Source of the DNA: Rhodococcus sp. BP22
GTDB lineage: Bacteria > Actinomycetota > Actinomycetes > Mycobacteriales > Mycobacteriaceae
Assembly (NCBI RefSeq): GCF_014281965.1
Contig: NZ_JACFTB010000002.1
Location: 1-64,000 of the forward strand
Direction: 5' to 3'
DNA length: 64,000 bases
The number at the start of each line of letters is the position of its first letter. Position 1 is the first letter of the stretch. Position numbers and translations under genes: made by a program. A model generated the notes under the pieces. The model ran no database searches, was not told where the DNA came from, and saw only the letters and a list, made by a program, of their open reading frames with translations. Positions 33,505 through 43,637 of this stretch are shown piece by piece.

Positions 33505-34175
33505 CGTGCGAGTCCGAGATCGTTCTCGACTGCATCTGCTATCTCTTCGACACTTCGAAACGGTTGCGGCAGCACCTTGGCGACATTGCCATCCGCGTCG
33601 ATCAGAATCGATACCGGGAGGACGGGCGGCGCGCCGACGGCGGCTGCTATGCGGCCGGCTTCGTCCTGGACTCCGGGCAGCGATACGCCGTAGTCGGCGA
33701 GCTTGGCGAGGCCGTTGCCTTCGTTGCGGTCCTGGTGAACGGTGAGGACGGTCAGTCGGTCGGCCACAGTGTCTGCGTACTGCTGAAGATAAGGGAGTTC
33801 CTCTGCGCACGGTCCACACCAGTACGCCCACAGGTTGATCAAGGCGGGCTTACCTGCCAGTGCCTGGCCTACGTCGATGCTGCTGCCGTCGGCGACACAC
33901 TCGAGCACGATCCCCGTCAACGGGCCGGCCGGTACGGGTGATCCTGGATCCGGAGTCGGGCACGGCGCAAGCTGCGCCCGCTCCCGCAACGCGGCGAGCC
34001 CCTCGGCGGAAGCGACAGAACCGCCGGGGGAGCCCGCAGCGGGCCCTTGGCCGGTAGCGAGGCCACCGACCGGCGCTTGCAGACCAGGGTTCGTATCGCG
34101 CGGCCACAGGGCATAGATCATCCCGACGACGACGATCAGTGCTACCAGCGACCAGCGCAGTGCGGATTTGTTCAC
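33501..34175 (-). CDS. membrane-anchored TlpA-like thioredoxin (Rv3673c-like)
   Basis: 224 residues from GTG 34175, overlapping the nth stop (GTGA). An N-terminal signal anchor ([18 protein letters not shown]) is followed by a Gly/Pro-rich linker and a TlpA/ResA-type thioredoxin domain with [19 protein letters not shown]; the active site is WCGPC. A second cysteine pair lies outside it (LAPCPTPD and LECVADG). It should reduce or oxidise disulfides outside the membrane. Coupling to marP, which has a regulatory disulfide, makes MarP a plausible client; that link is inference. Confidence 0.9.
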   Translation of the reverse strand: MNKSALRWSLVALIVVVGMIYALWPRDTNPGLQAPVGGLATGQGPAAGSPGGSVASAEGLAALRERAQLAPCPTPDPGSPVPAGPLTGIVLECVADGSSIDVGQALAGKPALINLWAYWCGPCAEELPYLQQYADTVADRLTVLTVHQDRNEGNGLAKLADYGVSLPGVQDEAGRIAAAVGAPPVLPVSILIDADGNVAKVLPQPFRSVEEIADAVENDLGLAR

Positions 34176-34939
34176 GGTGTGATTCCGGCGAGCGCGAGAA
34201 GATGTTCGGTCTCCGGCCCCTTGACCAGAGCGGCGGCCTGGGTCTTGTCCACCGGACCGATTCCGTAGGACGGGCAGTCCTTGGCCAGAATGCACACCCC
34301 GCAGGCAGGCTTGCGGGCGTGGCATACGCGGCGTCCGTGAAAGATCACGCGGTGCGAGAGCAGTGTCCATTCTTTGCGCTCGATGAGCTCGCCGACGGCG
34401 TGTTCGATCTTGACCGGGTCTTCCAGGTCCGTCCACTGCCAGCGTCGAACGAGTCGAGCGAAGTGGGTATCGACGGTGATGCCGGGAACGTCGAATGCAT
34501 TTCCGAGGATCACATTGGCCGTTTTACGGCCGATGCCGGGCAGCGACACCAGGTCCTTCAGATTGGCTGGAACTTCTCCGTCGAACCGCTCGAGAAGAGC
34601 AGCTCCGAGGCCGATCAGTGAGTTCGTCTTGTTGCGGAAGAAACCGGTTGTGCGGATGTACTCCTCGAGTTCCGTTCTGTCCGCTTCGGCGTAGTCGCGC
34701 GCAGTGCGATATCTCACGAATAAAGCAGGCGTGACGAGATTGACGCGCTTGTCGGTGCACTGGGCCGACAGGATGGTTGCGACGGCAAGTTCGAGGGGGG
34801 TCGTGAAGTCGAGTTCGCAGTAGACATGCGGAAACGCCCTCCCCAGCTCCCGATTCATCCGGCGGGCGCGCCTGACGAGCCCAAGTCTTGTCTCTTCGCG
34901 TTTACGCACGTCGAAGGCCTTCGAGGCTGTCGAATCCAC
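34172..34939 (-). CDS. nth: endonuclease III
   Basis: 255 residues, GTG 34939. It is a bifunctional DNA glycosylase/AP lyase for oxidised pyrimidines. The helix-hairpin-helix [16 protein letters not shown] carries the catalytic lysine, [10 protein letters not shown] the catalytic aspartate, and the [4Fe-4S] ligands appear as [17 protein letters not shown]. The N-terminal [19 protein letters not shown] block is also standard. It is first in the nth-tlpA-nudix-marP operon and divergent from the small membrane protein at 35020. Confidence 0.97.
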   Translation of the reverse strand: MDSTASKAFDVRKREETRLGLVRRARRMNRELGRAFPHVYCELDFTTPLELAVATILSAQCTDKRVNLVTPALFVRYRTARDYAEADRTELEEYIRTTGFFRNKTNSLIGLGAALLERFDGEVPANLKDLVSLPGIGRKTANVILGNAFDVPGITVDTHFARLVRRWQWTDLEDPVKIEHAVGELIERKEWTLLSHRVIFHGRRVCHARKPACGVCILAKDCPSYGIGPVDKTQAAALVKGPETEHLLALAGITP

Positions 34940-35019
34940 TCCACAACTGTACGGACAAGAATCGGCATCTAATTCGCTCTGTGTTCTTATCGAGACTTTT
35001 TCGGTGTTAACTTCCCCGT

Positions 35020-35280
35020 ATGCAAGGACTCGCCGTGGTGCTTTTTCCAGTACTCCTGATGCTCTTCTCGCTCGCTATGGAGCGCGTCGAGGGCAAACTG
35101 AGCAAGCTGGCGGTTCGTGAGCACGACGTCGAGGAATTTCTCGATCAGGCCAGTAGTTCCGAGGTGGCAACACTCGCCAACGACGGCTTCCCCAACGCTC
35201 TCGCGAAGCTCAACAACCGCAAGAGCCGCCCCCATGTTGCGAAGGACTCCGAGGCACTGCTGGACCAGCGCGCCAGTTGA
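35020..35280 (+). CDS. small membrane protein (Rv3675-like)
   Basis: 86 residues. One N-terminal membrane segment ([22 protein letters not shown]) is followed by a basic, soluble tail. No ribosome site is visible, so the gene may be read from a leaderless transcript. I recognise it only by position between nth and crp, where mycobacteria have Rv3675; that protein is longer. Function unknown. Confidence 0.7.
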   Translation: MQGLAVVLFPVLLMLFSLAMERVEGKLSKLAVREHDVEEFLDQASSSEVATLANDGFPNALAKLNNRKSRPHVAKDSEALLDQRAS

Positions 35281-35532
35281 GCGGTCCGTAACGCCCGACA
35301 TGCCCGTTTCGAGATGAAGATCCGGTGAACTACCCAGGGTCCGTAGATTCTCCTCGACGGTTCCGTGGCGCCGATCACTCGATATCGGACTCGGCGAAGT
35401 AGACTTCACCGAGATTCTTGTCATGTTCGATTATTGGTGTGGCGTTGCTGGCCTTCGGGTACGTGACCCGCGCCGTTTGAAACGCTTGTCGATCCGGGAA
35501 ACTGAATCGACGACATCCCAAAAGGAGCGCAA

Positions 35533-36207
35533 GTGGACGACGTCCTGGCACGGGCCGGCATCTTCCAAGGAGTCGAGCCCTCTGCGGTAGCAGCGCTGAC
35601 CAAGCAGCTGCAGCCGGTCGATTTCCCCCGAGGACATGTGGTCTTCAACGAGGGTGAGCCGGGTGATCGGCTGTACATCATCGTTTCCGGCAAGATCAAG
35701 CTCGGCCGCCGCTCCCCCGACGGTCGCGAAAACCTGTTGACCATCATGGGTCCGTCGGACATGTTCGGTGAGCTCTCGATCTTCGACCCTGGCCCACGTA
35801 CGTCCACGGCGACCACGGTTACCGAAGTTCGTGCCGTCAGCATGGATCGCGACGCCCTGAAAGCGTGGATCGATCAGCGTCCGGAGATTGCCGAGCAGCT
35901 TCTTCGCGTGCTGGCCCGTCGCCTTCGCCGCACCAACAACAACCTCGCGGACCTTATCTTCACCGATGTTCCCGGACGCGTCGCCAAGGCACTGCTCCAG
36001 CTCGCTCAGCGCTTCGGGACCCAGGAAGCCGGGTCACTTCGTGTCACCCACGACCTGACGCAGGAAGAGATCGCCCAGCTCGTCGGCGCCTCACGTGAGA
36101 CCGTCAACAAGGCATTGGCCGATTTCGCGCACCGCGGATGGCTGCGCCTCGAAGGCAAGAGCGTACTGATTTCGGACTCCGAGCGACTCGCTCGCCGAGC
36201 ACGCTAG
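35533..36207 (+). CDS. crp: cAMP receptor protein (Crp/GlxR family)
   Basis: 224 residues from GTG 35533, with AAGGAG seven bases upstream. The N-terminal cyclic-nucleotide domain has the phosphate-binding cassette [16 protein letters not shown] (about 77-92). A long dimer helix is followed by a winged HTH with recognition helix [15 protein letters not shown] (about 185-199). It is very close to mycobacterial Crp (Rv3676) and corynebacterial GlxR, which bind TGTGA-N6-TCACA. This window has such sites before acs (26384) and, weaker, before a peptide transporter (10279). No self-site was found in the 252 bases upstream. Confidence 0.97.
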   Translation: MDDVLARAGIFQGVEPSAVAALTKQLQPVDFPRGHVVFNEGEPGDRLYIIVSGKIKLGRRSPDGRENLLTIMGPSDMFGELSIFDPGPRTSTATTVTEVRAVSMDRDALKAWIDQRPEIAEQLLRVLARRLRRTNNNLADLIFTDVPGRVAKALLQLAQRFGTQEAGSLRVTHDLTQEEIAQLVGASRETVNKALADFAHRGWLRLEGKSVLISDSERLARRAR

Positions 36208-36217
36208 AAGCGCAGAG

Positions 36218-37000
36218 CTAGTTCTCGCGTAGGTACGCCAGCTGTGTTTTGACCGACATGCGGGCGGCAGGCCACAGCTTCTTGTCCACGTCCGAGTAGA
36301 CATGCTTGACCACCTGCATCGGCTTCGCATCGGCACCAAGTTCGTGCAGTGCTGCACGAACTTGGGCCAGCCGTTCGAGTCGGTGCTTTCGGTAGAACCT
36401 CACTAGCTCGGGGAAGTCGGCGATCTCGGCGCCGTGCCCGGGCAGCGCGACCTTGCCCTCGCCCACTTCTTCGAGCCGGTCGAGCGAGGCCAGGTAGTCG
36501 GCGAGGGTGCCGTCTTTCGGATCGAGCACCGTAGTTCCGCGTCCCAGAATGGTGTCACCGGTCAGGACGGCGTCATCGAGGACGAAGCACAACGAATCGG
36601 CTGTATGCCCCGGCGTCGCCAGTACCGAGATGGACAGGCCGGCCGCGACGATCACCTCTCCGTCGGTCAACGGTGAGGTGTCGCCATGGACATACTTGGA
36701 CTCGAAGGCTCGGATCGGCGCGCCACTCTTGCGGTGAAACCTCTTCAGCCCTGCCGTGTGGTCCCGATGCCGATGCGTAACCAGCGCGAGAACCACGTTG
36801 CCCACCCCGGCAACCGCGTCGAGATGCTCGGAATCCTTCGGACCGGGGTCGACGACGACGCAGTCCTGGCTGCCAGGGGCGCGGAGAATCCACGTATTGG
36901 TGCCATCGAGCGTCATCTTGCCCGGATTGTCGGCGAGCAACACAGAAGCTGTGTCGGTCACCTGTCGTAGCTTTCCGTAGGCAGGGTGAGCAAGGGTCAT
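36218..37000 (-). CDS. metallo-beta-lactamase-fold hydrolase (Rv3677c-like)
   Basis: 260 residues, ATG 37000. The zinc motif is THRHRDHTAGL (HxHxDH), with later ligands in TPGHTADSLCF and LPGHGAEI. The PGKMTLDGTNTWIL start and ENLRE-type C-terminal helices are those of the LACTB2-like branch, whose characterised members are endoribonucleases or glyoxalase II-like. The substrate is unknown. It is convergent with crp, stopping 11 bases past it, and follows the RidA gene on the same strand. Confidence 0.9.
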   Translation of the reverse strand: MTLAHPAYGKLRQVTDTASVLLADNPGKMTLDGTNTWILRAPGSQDCVVVDPGPKDSEHLDAVAGVGNVVLALVTHRHRDHTAGLKRFHRKSGAPIRAFESKYVHGDTSPLTDGEVIVAAGLSISVLATPGHTADSLCFVLDDAVLTGDTILGRGTTVLDPKDGTLADYLASLDRLEEVGEGKVALPGHGAEIADFPELVRFYRKHRLERLAQVRAALHELGADAKPMQVVKHVYSDVDKKLWPAARMSVKTQLAYLREN

Positions 37001-37055
37001 AGACGTACCTTAGGACGAAGAGAGAAGTGGCACGAGGATCTTTACCTCGCGGCGC

Positions 37056-37523
37056 CTAGGCCTCGGGTGTGAGCTCCACGATGAGCTCGACCTCGACCGC
37101 TGCGCCCAAAGGCAATTCGGCTACACCGACCGCAGAGCGCGCATGCACGCCTGCATCCCCGAATATTTCACCGAGCAGGTTCGACGCCCCGTTCATCACC
37201 GGAGGTTGGCCGGTGAAGCCGGTCGCCGACGCAACGAAGCCGACAACTTTGACTATGCGCTCGATGCGATCGATCCCGACGAGCGAGTGGATCGCCGCCA
37301 ACGCATTGAGTGCGCACGTCCGCGCTGCTGCTGCGGCTTCCTCCGGAGAGACCTCGGCACCAACCTTGCCGGTGCAGGTCAACTTGCCGTCGACCATCGG
37401 CAGCTGACCGGAGGTATAGACGTACATTCCCGTCTGGACCGCCGGCGTGTACGCCGCCAACGGAGGGACGACTGCGGGTAGTTCGATGCCCAGTTCGGCC
37501 AGTCGCGCGGACCAGTCGGCCAT
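37056..37523 (-). CDS. RidA/YjgF-family protein (Rv3678c-like)
   Basis: 155 residues, ATG 37523. The segments YTSGQLPMVDGKL, RTCALNALAAIHSLVG and VKVVGFVASATGFTGQPPVMNGASNLLGEIFG, with the C-terminal RSAVGVAELPLGAAVEVELIVE, define the RidA family. The arginine of HARSAVGVAELP is the one that binds imine or enamine substrates in active RidA proteins, so reactive-enamine deaminase activity is likely. It is preceded within five bases by a DUF4177 gene. Confidence 0.92.
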   Translation of the reverse strand: MADWSARLAELGIELPAVVPPLAAYTPAVQTGMYVYTSGQLPMVDGKLTCTGKVGAEVSPEEAAAAARTCALNALAAIHSLVGIDRIERIVKVVGFVASATGFTGQPPVMNGASNLLGEIFGDAGVHARSAVGVAELPLGAAVEVELIVELTPEA

Positions 37524-37528
37524 ACCGG

Positions 37529-37696
37529 TCAGGCCTTCGGACGCTTGAAGTAGGCCACGAGCGAGTCCCCGCCATTGGGGCCCGACATGATGGTCACGAG
37601 CTCCCAGCCCTCGGAACCGTAGTTGTCCAGAATCTGCTTCGTGGCGTGAATCAGAACCGGTGCGGTGAAGTACTCCCAGATAATCTTTTCGCTCAT
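37529..37696 (-). CDS. DUF4177 protein
   Basis: 55 residues from ATG 37696; the frame runs on to 37765 but the family starts at MSEKIIWEYFTAPVL. The segment LDNYGSEGWELVTIM is the family signature. No known function. It lies five bases before the RidA gene and corresponds to Rv3678A. Confidence 0.85.
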   Translation of the reverse strand: MSEKIIWEYFTAPVLIHATKQILDNYGSEGWELVTIMSGPNGGDSLVAYFKRPKA

Positions 37697-37833
37697 ACCG
37701 ACAAGCCTAGTCGGCATCGAGGATGCACCGGCGTCCCATCCGTCCTGGATCACGGACCAGGTCATGCCCGGAGATGGTGAGCTCGTGCCGTGTTCCCGGG
37801 AGGCAATGGGCGATTCGTCTATATGGTCGTGAT

Positions 37834-38841
37834 GTGGGTACCTCTAGTTTGTCAGTCTGGCCGGACAAGGCCGCAGCCGCTCGCTTGCATTTCGTGTCCG
37901 GCAAAGGCGGCACCGGTAAGTCGACGGTGGCCGCCGCTCTCGCACTTTCACTCGCAGCGGGCGGTCGACGCGTTTTGCTTGTGGAGGTCGAGGGCAGGCA
38001 GGGCATCGCGCAACTCTTCGACGTGCCGCCGCTGCCGCCCGTCGAGACCCGCGTTGCTTCGGCAGAGGGGGGCGGTGAGGTCTTCGCGCTCGCTATCGAC
38101 ATCGAGACTGCATTTCTCGAATACCTCGACATGTTCTACAACCTCGGCTTCGCCGGCCGAGCGATGCGCAAGATCGGTGCCATAGAGTTCGCGACGACCA
38201 TCGCACCCGGGCTACGTGACGTTCTCCTCACCGGCAAGGTGAAGGAGTGCGTCGTCAGAACCGACAGGGCCGGAAACCGCGCGTACGACGAGGTCGTCGT
38301 CGACTCACCGCCGACCGGGCGCATCGGCAATTTTCTCGACGTGACCAAGGCGATGGCGGATTTGGCCAAGGGTGGCCCGGTCCGATCGCAGAGCGAAGGT
38401 GTTGTCCGCCTGCTGCATTCGTCAGAGACCGTCGTCCATCTCGTGACACTGCTCGAGGCTCTTCCGGTGCAGGAAACTGCCGACGCTGTCCGGGAACTCG
38501 AGGCCGCAGATCTGAGACTGGGAACCGTCATCGTCAACCGTACGGAGCCGACCTTCCTTCCTCCGGACGCACTCGCGGACGCAGCCGAGGGCGTAATCGA
38601 CGCCGAGCTGATCCAGCAGGGACTGAAACGGGCTGGAATAGCATTGTCCGACAGCGACTTTGCCGGCCTTCTCACGGAAACGATCGAACATGCTTCGACG
38701 CTTGCTGCGCAGGTGGAGAGCGGAAGCCAACTCGACGAGCTGGACACGGCACGAATGCATCTGCCGATGCTCGGCGGGGGAATCGACCTCGGCGGACTGT
38801 ACGAACTAGCAGCCAAGCTCACAGAACAGGGTGTCAAATGA
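37834..38841 (+). CDS. ArsA/Get3-type anion ATPase (Rv3679-like)
   Basis: 335 residues from GTG 37834. A TATGGT box at 37822-37827 sits six bases upstream, so the transcript is probably leaderless and starts at the GTG. Walker A is GKGGTGKST, and the switch region reads [19 protein letters not shown]. It is one half of a tandem pair of ArsA/Get3-like ATPases that, in M. tuberculosis, form a heterodimer (Rv3679-Rv3680) linked to tolerance of reactive metabolites and glycerol. It overlaps the next gene by four bases. Confidence 0.93.
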   Translation: MGTSSLSVWPDKAAAARLHFVSGKGGTGKSTVAAALALSLAAGGRRVLLVEVEGRQGIAQLFDVPPLPPVETRVASAEGGGEVFALAIDIETAFLEYLDMFYNLGFAGRAMRKIGAIEFATTIAPGLRDVLLTGKVKECVVRTDRAGNRAYDEVVVDSPPTGRIGNFLDVTKAMADLAKGGPVRSQSEGVVRLLHSSETVVHLVTLLEALPVQETADAVRELEAADLRLGTVIVNRTEPTFLPPDALADAAEGVIDAELIQQGLKRAGIALSDSDFAGLLTETIEHASTLAAQVESGSQLDELDTARMHLPMLGGGIDLGGLYELAAKLTEQGVK

Positions 38842-39968
38842 GCTCTCCCGCAACGGATGTCCTCGACGTCTCTAGAATTCTCCTCGAGGACTCCTCACGC
38901 ATCGTGGTGGTGTGTGGTGCCGGCGGTGTCGGCAAGACGACAACGGCAGCAGCAATGGCCCTCCGCGCGGCCGAGCAGGGCAGGAAGGTCGTGGTACTCA
39001 CCATCGATCCAGCCAAACGACTCGCGCAGGCTCTCGGTGTCGGTGAACTCGACAACACTCCGCAGCCGGTGAAACTCGCGGCGGGCGCAACGGGTGAACT
39101 GCACGCGATGATGCTGAACATGCGTCGAACATTCGACGAGATGGTCATCGAGCACTCGACTCCGGAAAAAGCGGAGCAAGTGTTGGCCAACCCCTTCTAC
39201 CAAACTGTCGCATCCTCGTTCTCCGGCACGCAGGAATACATGGCGATGGAGAAACTGGGGCAGCTCGCGGCCGATTCGACGTGGGATCTCATCGTCGTCG
39301 ACACTCCGCCGTCACGTAACGCTCTCGACTTCCTCGACGCCCCACAGCGCCTCGGATCATTCTTGGACGGTCGATTCATCCGCCTACTGATGGCACCCGG
39401 TCGAGGCCTGACGAGGATTGTCACCAGCGCGATGGGGTTGGCGTTGAGAGGAGTCTCGACCGTCATCGGAAGCCAGATGCTCAACGACGCGTCGGCGTTC
39501 GTTCAATCACTCGATTCGATGTTCGGCGGGTTCAGGGAACGCGCGACACTCACTTACCAACTACTGCGTGAGAGCGGGACGAGCTTCGTGGTCGTCGCCG
39601 TGGCCGAGCCCGACGCGTTGCGTGAGGCTGCGTTTTTCGTGGATCGCCTCAGTAGCGAGGGCATGCCGTTGGCGGGGCTGATCCTCAACCGAACCCACCC
39701 GACCCTGTCGGCGTTGCCGGCCGACCATGCCGCCACGGCCGCTGATCAACTGGACGGTGACGACGACGCCGCTGCCGTCCTGACCGCCGCAGTACTGCGG
39801 ATCCACGCTGCTCGCGCGGTCACCGCCACGCGCGAGCTTCGACTCCTGCGCCGCTTCACAGCGGCTCATCCCCGAATCCCTATCGTCGGGGTCCCATCAC
39901 TCCCATTCGAAGTCTCGGACCTTCAGGCCCTACGCGCTGTGGCCGACCAACTCACCGGTACGGCGTAG
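38838..39968 (+). CDS. ArsA/Get3-type anion ATPase (Rv3680-like)
   Basis: 376 residues from ATG 38838, overlapping the previous stop (ATGA); the longer frame lies inside that gene. Walker A is GAGGVGKTT, with [13 protein letters not shown] and the switch [21 protein letters not shown] characteristic of ArsA. It should pair with the product of the preceding gene. The arsenite-binding cysteines of true ArsA are not evident, so arsenic export is unlikely; no arsB is nearby. Confidence 0.93.
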   Translation: MSSPATDVLDVSRILLEDSSRIVVVCGAGGVGKTTTAAAMALRAAEQGRKVVVLTIDPAKRLAQALGVGELDNTPQPVKLAAGATGELHAMMLNMRRTFDEMVIEHSTPEKAEQVLANPFYQTVASSFSGTQEYMAMEKLGQLAADSTWDLIVVDTPPSRNALDFLDAPQRLGSFLDGRFIRLLMAPGRGLTRIVTSAMGLALRGVSTVIGSQMLNDASAFVQSLDSMFGGFRERATLTYQLLRESGTSFVVVAVAEPDALREAAFFVDRLSSEGMPLAGLILNRTHPTLSALPADHAATAADQLDGDDDAAAVLTAAVLRIHAARAVTATRELRLLRRFTAAHPRIPIVGVPSLPFEVSDLQALRAVADQLTGTA

Positions 39969-39993
39969 CGCAGAGCACGACGAAGAAGCAGGC

Positions 39994-40317
39994 TCAAATA
40001 GCTGCTTGGGTCTGTCGTTGGCTTTCGAAGAACTCGGACCACGAGTCGACCTCGGGATGCTGCTTGAGCAGCGCGCGTCGCTGACGCTCCGTCATTCCAC
40101 CCCACACCCCGAACTCGACGCGGTTGTCCAGCGCATCCGCGCCGCACTGCATCAATACAGGGCAGTGCCTGCAGATCGTTGCGGCCTTGCGCTGCGCTGC
40201 ACCCCTCACGAATAACTGGTCCGGGTCCATGCCCGAGCACCTTGCCTGCGCCACCCACGCAATACGCGCTTCGGCTTCTTCCACATCGAGCCGCGTCGGC
40301 GCTGCTGTCGTGTTCAT
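39994..40317 (-). CDS. whiB4: WhiB-family iron-sulfur regulator WhiB4
   Basis: 107 residues from ATG 40317, with AAAGGGGA eight bases upstream. Four cysteines (ARCSG, ICRHC, MQCGAD) bind a [4Fe-4S] cluster, followed by the GVWGGMTERQRR turn and basic DNA-binding tail of WhiB proteins. Its place next to the ArsA pair and ponA2 matches Rv3681c (whiB4), a redox sensor that controls antioxidant genes. The 323-base gap to ponA2 (40318-40640) shows only promoter-type sequence and no further gene. Confidence 0.95.
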   Translation of the reverse strand: MNTTAAPTRLDVEEAEARIAWVAQARCSGMDPDQLFVRGAAQRKAATICRHCPVLMQCGADALDNRVEFGVWGGMTERQRRALLKQHPEVDSWSEFFESQRQTQAAI

Positions 40318-40646
40318 GTGCGGATCCCCTTTGCAGTTCGAACATCCTTGCTGGACGTTCCACAAGCTCTTTCGATCTCGAACTTCACCTCGAAGCACAC
40401 GGATCTAGGAGCTGCCCCACATTCATATACAAGTGTTATGTGAATCACACCGTGCTCATAATTTAGGTAAAAGAAGCCGCGAACGCAAGACGGACAGGGC
40501 AACTTTCTGGTACGGCCGTCTCGACCTGCGGCTCAGCAAATTCTCGAGGTACCGCGGCAGGGATCGAACCCCGCAAAGCGACGCAAGTCGAGCGCGCAGA
40601 TCCGTGTCCACTGGGAGAGACGGCATCGTCCACGTACGCTGTGCCT

Positions 40647-43031
40647 GTGTCAGTTGGAAAAACCGTGGCGAAGCTCGCCGGATGTTCAGCCCTTGCGGGT
40701 GCGTTGTTGGCCGGCGTCATGTTTCCGCTGGCAGGCGGTTTCGGATACGCATCCAACCGCGCGGCCGATACCGTCGACAATGTTTCGGCCGAATTAGTCG
40801 AGGGATCCGTGCCTGCGGTCTCGACGATGGTCGACAGCGCAGGCAACCCCATTGCGTGGTTGTACGAGCAGCGAAGATTCGAAGTGCCGAGCGAGAAGAT
40901 CTCGAACGAGATGAAGCTCGCCATCGTCTCGATCGAGGACAAGCGGTTCGCCGAACACAAGGGCGTCGACTGGCAGGGCACGCTGCGCGCGTTTCTGACC
41001 AACACCACCAGCGGTCAGGTCGAGCAGGGTGCGTCGACACTGGATCAGCAGTACGTCAAGAACTATCACCTGCTCGTCGTGGCCAAGACCGACGCCGAGC
41101 GTCGGGCAGCTATCGAGACGACGCCTGCCCGCAAGATCCGCGAGATCCGGATGGCGCTCACTCTGGACAAAGAGCTGACCAAGGACGAGATCCTTACCCG
41201 TTACCTGAACCTCGTCCCGTTCGGTAACTCGTCGTTCGGGATTCAGGACGCCGCACAGACATATTTCGGCATCGACGCCAGCAAGCTCGACGCCAAGCAG
41301 TCGGCAATGCTCGCGGGCATGGTGCAGTCGAGTTCGGCACTCAATCCGTACACCAACGAGCAGGGCGTCCTCGAACGGCGCAACACAGTCCTGGACACGA
41401 TGATCCAGAACATCCCGGAACGCGCTACGGAATTCCAAGCCGCGAGGGCCGAGCCGCTCGGTGTACTCCCCGAACCGCAAATCCTGCCCCGCGGGTGCAT
41501 CGCTGCCGGCGACCGTGGGTTCTTCTGCGACTACGCGCTGCAATACCTCGCCAATGCAGGTATCAGCCGAGAGCAGATCGACCAGGGTGGATATTTGATC
41601 AAGACCACCCTCGATCCCGCCGTCCAGAACTCGACCAAAGCCTCGCTGGTCGCCAACACCAGACCGACACTCGACGGCGTCGCGACCGTCATGAACGTCA
41701 TCGCACCCGGCCAAGATGCCCACCGTGTCCTGGCAATGGGCAGCAGCCGAACGTACGGTCTTGATTCCGGCGCAGACGAAACGGTGCAGCCGCAGCCGTA
41801 CTCGCTCGTGGGACACGGCGCAGGATCCATTTTCAAGGTGTTCACCACGGCCGCCGCGATGGAGCGCGGCCTCGGTACCAGCGCAACCTTGCAGGTCCCC
41901 AGACGGGCCGAGGTCCGAGGCATGGGCGACGGCGGCGCGAAGGGTTGCCCCGCCAACACGTATTGCGTGGAGAACGTCGGCGACTACCCTGCGTCACTCT
42001 CGGTTACCGATGCACTGGCGAAGTCTCCGAACACGGCGTTCGTCAAGTTGATCGAGTCCGTCGGAGTGACGCCGACGGTGGACATGGCGGTGCGCCTCGG
42101 CCTACGGTCCTACGCCGCACCGAGCACATCCGGCTTCGACGAGCGGAGTATGGCCGACTTCCAGAAGGACCAGAATCTCGGTTCTTTCACCCTCGGACCC
42201 ACCTGGGTCAATCCACTCGAGTTGTCGAATGTGGCAGCTACCCTCGCGTCTTCGGGCAAGTGGTGCCCACCGACACCGATCGATTCGGTGTTCGACCGGA
42301 AGGGCAAGCAAGTACCTGTGACGCAGCAGGCATGCGAGCAGGTCGTCGAGCCTGGCTTGGCCAACACCTTGTCCAATGCGATGAGCAAGGACGACCAGCC
42401 CGGTGGCACGTCGGCATCCGCTGCAGGATCGGTGGGTTGGACCTTGCCGATGTCCGGCAAGACGGGCACTACCGAGTCGCACATGTCCTCAGGGTTCCTT
42501 GGTTACACCAACAATTACGCCGCCGCGGTGTACACCTACGGAGACTCCCCGAGCCCCGGTGAAATCTGCTCGTTCCCGTTGCGCCCGTGTGGCGACGGCA
42601 ATTTGTACGGCGGCAACGAGCCAGCTCGGACCTGGTATGGGGCCATCGATCCAGTCGCCAACAACTTCGGTCCGGTCTCGCTGCCGGCCGTCGATCAGAA
42701 ATACGTTCGTGGATCCGCCAATGGTCAGGTTCCTGACGTGACCGGCTCGACCCAGTCGTCCGCGACCGCGACCCTGCAGGCGGCAGGTTTTCAGGTCACC
42801 GTGGTGAGCACGTCCGACTCTGCAGCACGAGGAACGGTCACCGGAATGTCCCCCTCGGGATCGGCTATCCCCGGTGCGATGATCACGATCTACGTGAGCG
42901 ATGGATCCGCTCGACAGGCACCACCGGCTCCGTCTCTTCCAGCACTACCGGAGCTTCCCAACATCCAGATTCCGGCAATACCGCCCAACCTTCCGATCCC
43001 GGCCATCCCCGGCCTCACGGTGCCGCGCTAG
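40647..43031 (+). CDS. ponA2: bifunctional penicillin-binding protein PonA2
   Basis: About 794 residues. GTG 40647 is preferred because TACGCT at 40635-40640 lies six bases before it, which fits a leaderless transcript; GTG 40641 is in the same frame. It has a membrane anchor (residues 8-30), the GT51 transglycosylase (SIEDKRFAEHKGVDW at about 95, TPARKIREIRMALTLD) and a transpeptidase with SxxK in GAGSIFKVFT (about 390), SxN in SPNTAF (about 460) and KTG in SGKTGTTES (about 604). One PASTA domain spans about 693-750, followed by a Pro-rich tail with PxxPxIP-like repeats. It builds and cross-links peptidoglycan at the outer face of the membrane. Confidence 0.96.
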   Translation: MSVGKTVAKLAGCSALAGALLAGVMFPLAGGFGYASNRAADTVDNVSAELVEGSVPAVSTMVDSAGNPIAWLYEQRRFEVPSEKISNEMKLAIVSIEDKRFAEHKGVDWQGTLRAFLTNTTSGQVEQGASTLDQQYVKNYHLLVVAKTDAERRAAIETTPARKIREIRMALTLDKELTKDEILTRYLNLVPFGNSSFGIQDAAQTYFGIDASKLDAKQSAMLAGMVQSSSALNPYTNEQGVLERRNTVLDTMIQNIPERATEFQAARAEPLGVLPEPQILPRGCIAAGDRGFFCDYALQYLANAGISREQIDQGGYLIKTTLDPAVQNSTKASLVANTRPTLDGVATVMNVIAPGQDAHRVLAMGSSRTYGLDSGADETVQPQPYSLVGHGAGSIFKVFTTAAAMERGLGTSATLQVPRRAEVRGMGDGGAKGCPANTYCVENVGDYPASLSVTDALAKSPNTAFVKLIESVGVTPTVDMAVRLGLRSYAAPSTSGFDERSMADFQKDQNLGSFTLGPTWVNPLELSNVAATLASSGKWCPPTPIDSVFDRKGKQVPVTQQACEQVVEPGLANTLSNAMSKDDQPGGTSASAAGSVGWTLPMSGKTGTTESHMSSGFLGYTNNYAAAVYTYGDSPSPGEICSFPLRPCGDGNLYGGNEPARTWYGAIDPVANNFGPVSLPAVDQKYVRGSANGQVPDVTGSTQSSATATLQAAGFQVTVVSTSDSAARGTVTGMSPSGSAIPGAMITIYVSDGSARQAPPAPSLPALPELPNIQIPAIPPNLPIPAIPGLTVPR

Positions 43032-43041
43032 GACGCAATCG

Positions 43042-43086
43042 ATCCGCACGAGGTACACCTACGCGGTGGGTGTACCTCGTGCGGAT
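43042..43086. terminator. bidirectional terminator after ponA2
   Basis: 18-bp perfect arms (43042-43059 and 43069-43086) around a nine-base loop, between the convergent ponA2 and YqeY-domain genes. Confidence 0.85.
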
Positions 43087-43101
43087 TGCCGGAGTTCGAA
43101 C

Positions 43102-43566
43102 TTACAAGCGGTCCTTGACAGCCTTGGAGATCCGAGTGCCGTCGGCCTTGCCCTTGGCGAGTTCGGTCGCGACCTTCATGACCTGACCCATCTGCCGAAT
43201 ACCGGGACGCTCGCCCAATTGCTCGGCGACCTGAGCAAGTGCGGTATCCGCGATATCGGCCAGTTCGGCGTCGGTCAATGGCGTCGGCAAGTATTCGTCG
43301 ATGATCTGTGCCTCGGCATGTTCGGTAGCCGCCAACTCACCTCGGCCGTTCTGGGTGTAGATCTCTGCGGACTCACCGCGCTTCTTCGATTCCTTCGCAA
43401 GAATCTTGATTACCTGGTCGTCGGTGAGATCGTGGGCTTGTTTGCCGGATACTTCTTCTGTTTGGATCGCGGCGAGGAGCATGCGGATGGTCGCGGTTCG
43501 AAGTTTGTCTCTGGCCTTCATGGAGGTGGTCAGGTCGGTTCGCAGCTGGGACTTCAGTTCGGACAT
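43102..43566 (-). CDS. GatB/YqeY-domain protein
   Basis: 154 residues, ATG 43566. It consists of the YqeY domain alone: LKSQLRTDLTTSMKARDKLRTATIRMLLAAI at the N-terminus, ILAKESKKRGESAEIY in the middle and a C-terminal helical bundle (GQVMKVATELAKGKADG). The domain is the tRNA-binding tail of GatB, so a role with tRNA or amidotransferases is suspected but unproven. It is divergent from the metallophosphoesterase gene. Confidence 0.92.
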   Translation of the reverse strand: MSELKSQLRTDLTTSMKARDKLRTATIRMLLAAIQTEEVSGKQAHDLTDDQVIKILAKESKKRGESAEIYTQNGRGELAATEHAEAQIIDEYLPTPLTDAELADIADTALAQVAEQLGERPGIRQMGQVMKVATELAKGKADGTRISKAVKDRL

Positions 43567-43637
43567 GTATCAGAACGCTACGCGGGCAGTGCCCTGGCCC
43601 GCACGTCGATTGCACCACCTGACGTATCGTGGAAGGC

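Noticed and set aside
37834..39968. Arsenite efflux (arsA) genes
   Set aside because: No arsB/arsR and no evident arsenite-binding cysteines; the pair matches the mycobacterial Rv3679-Rv3680 type.
40794..41816. 340-codon minus-strand frame opposite ponA2
   Set aside because: Antisense of conserved PonA2 transglycosylase motifs; no features of its own.
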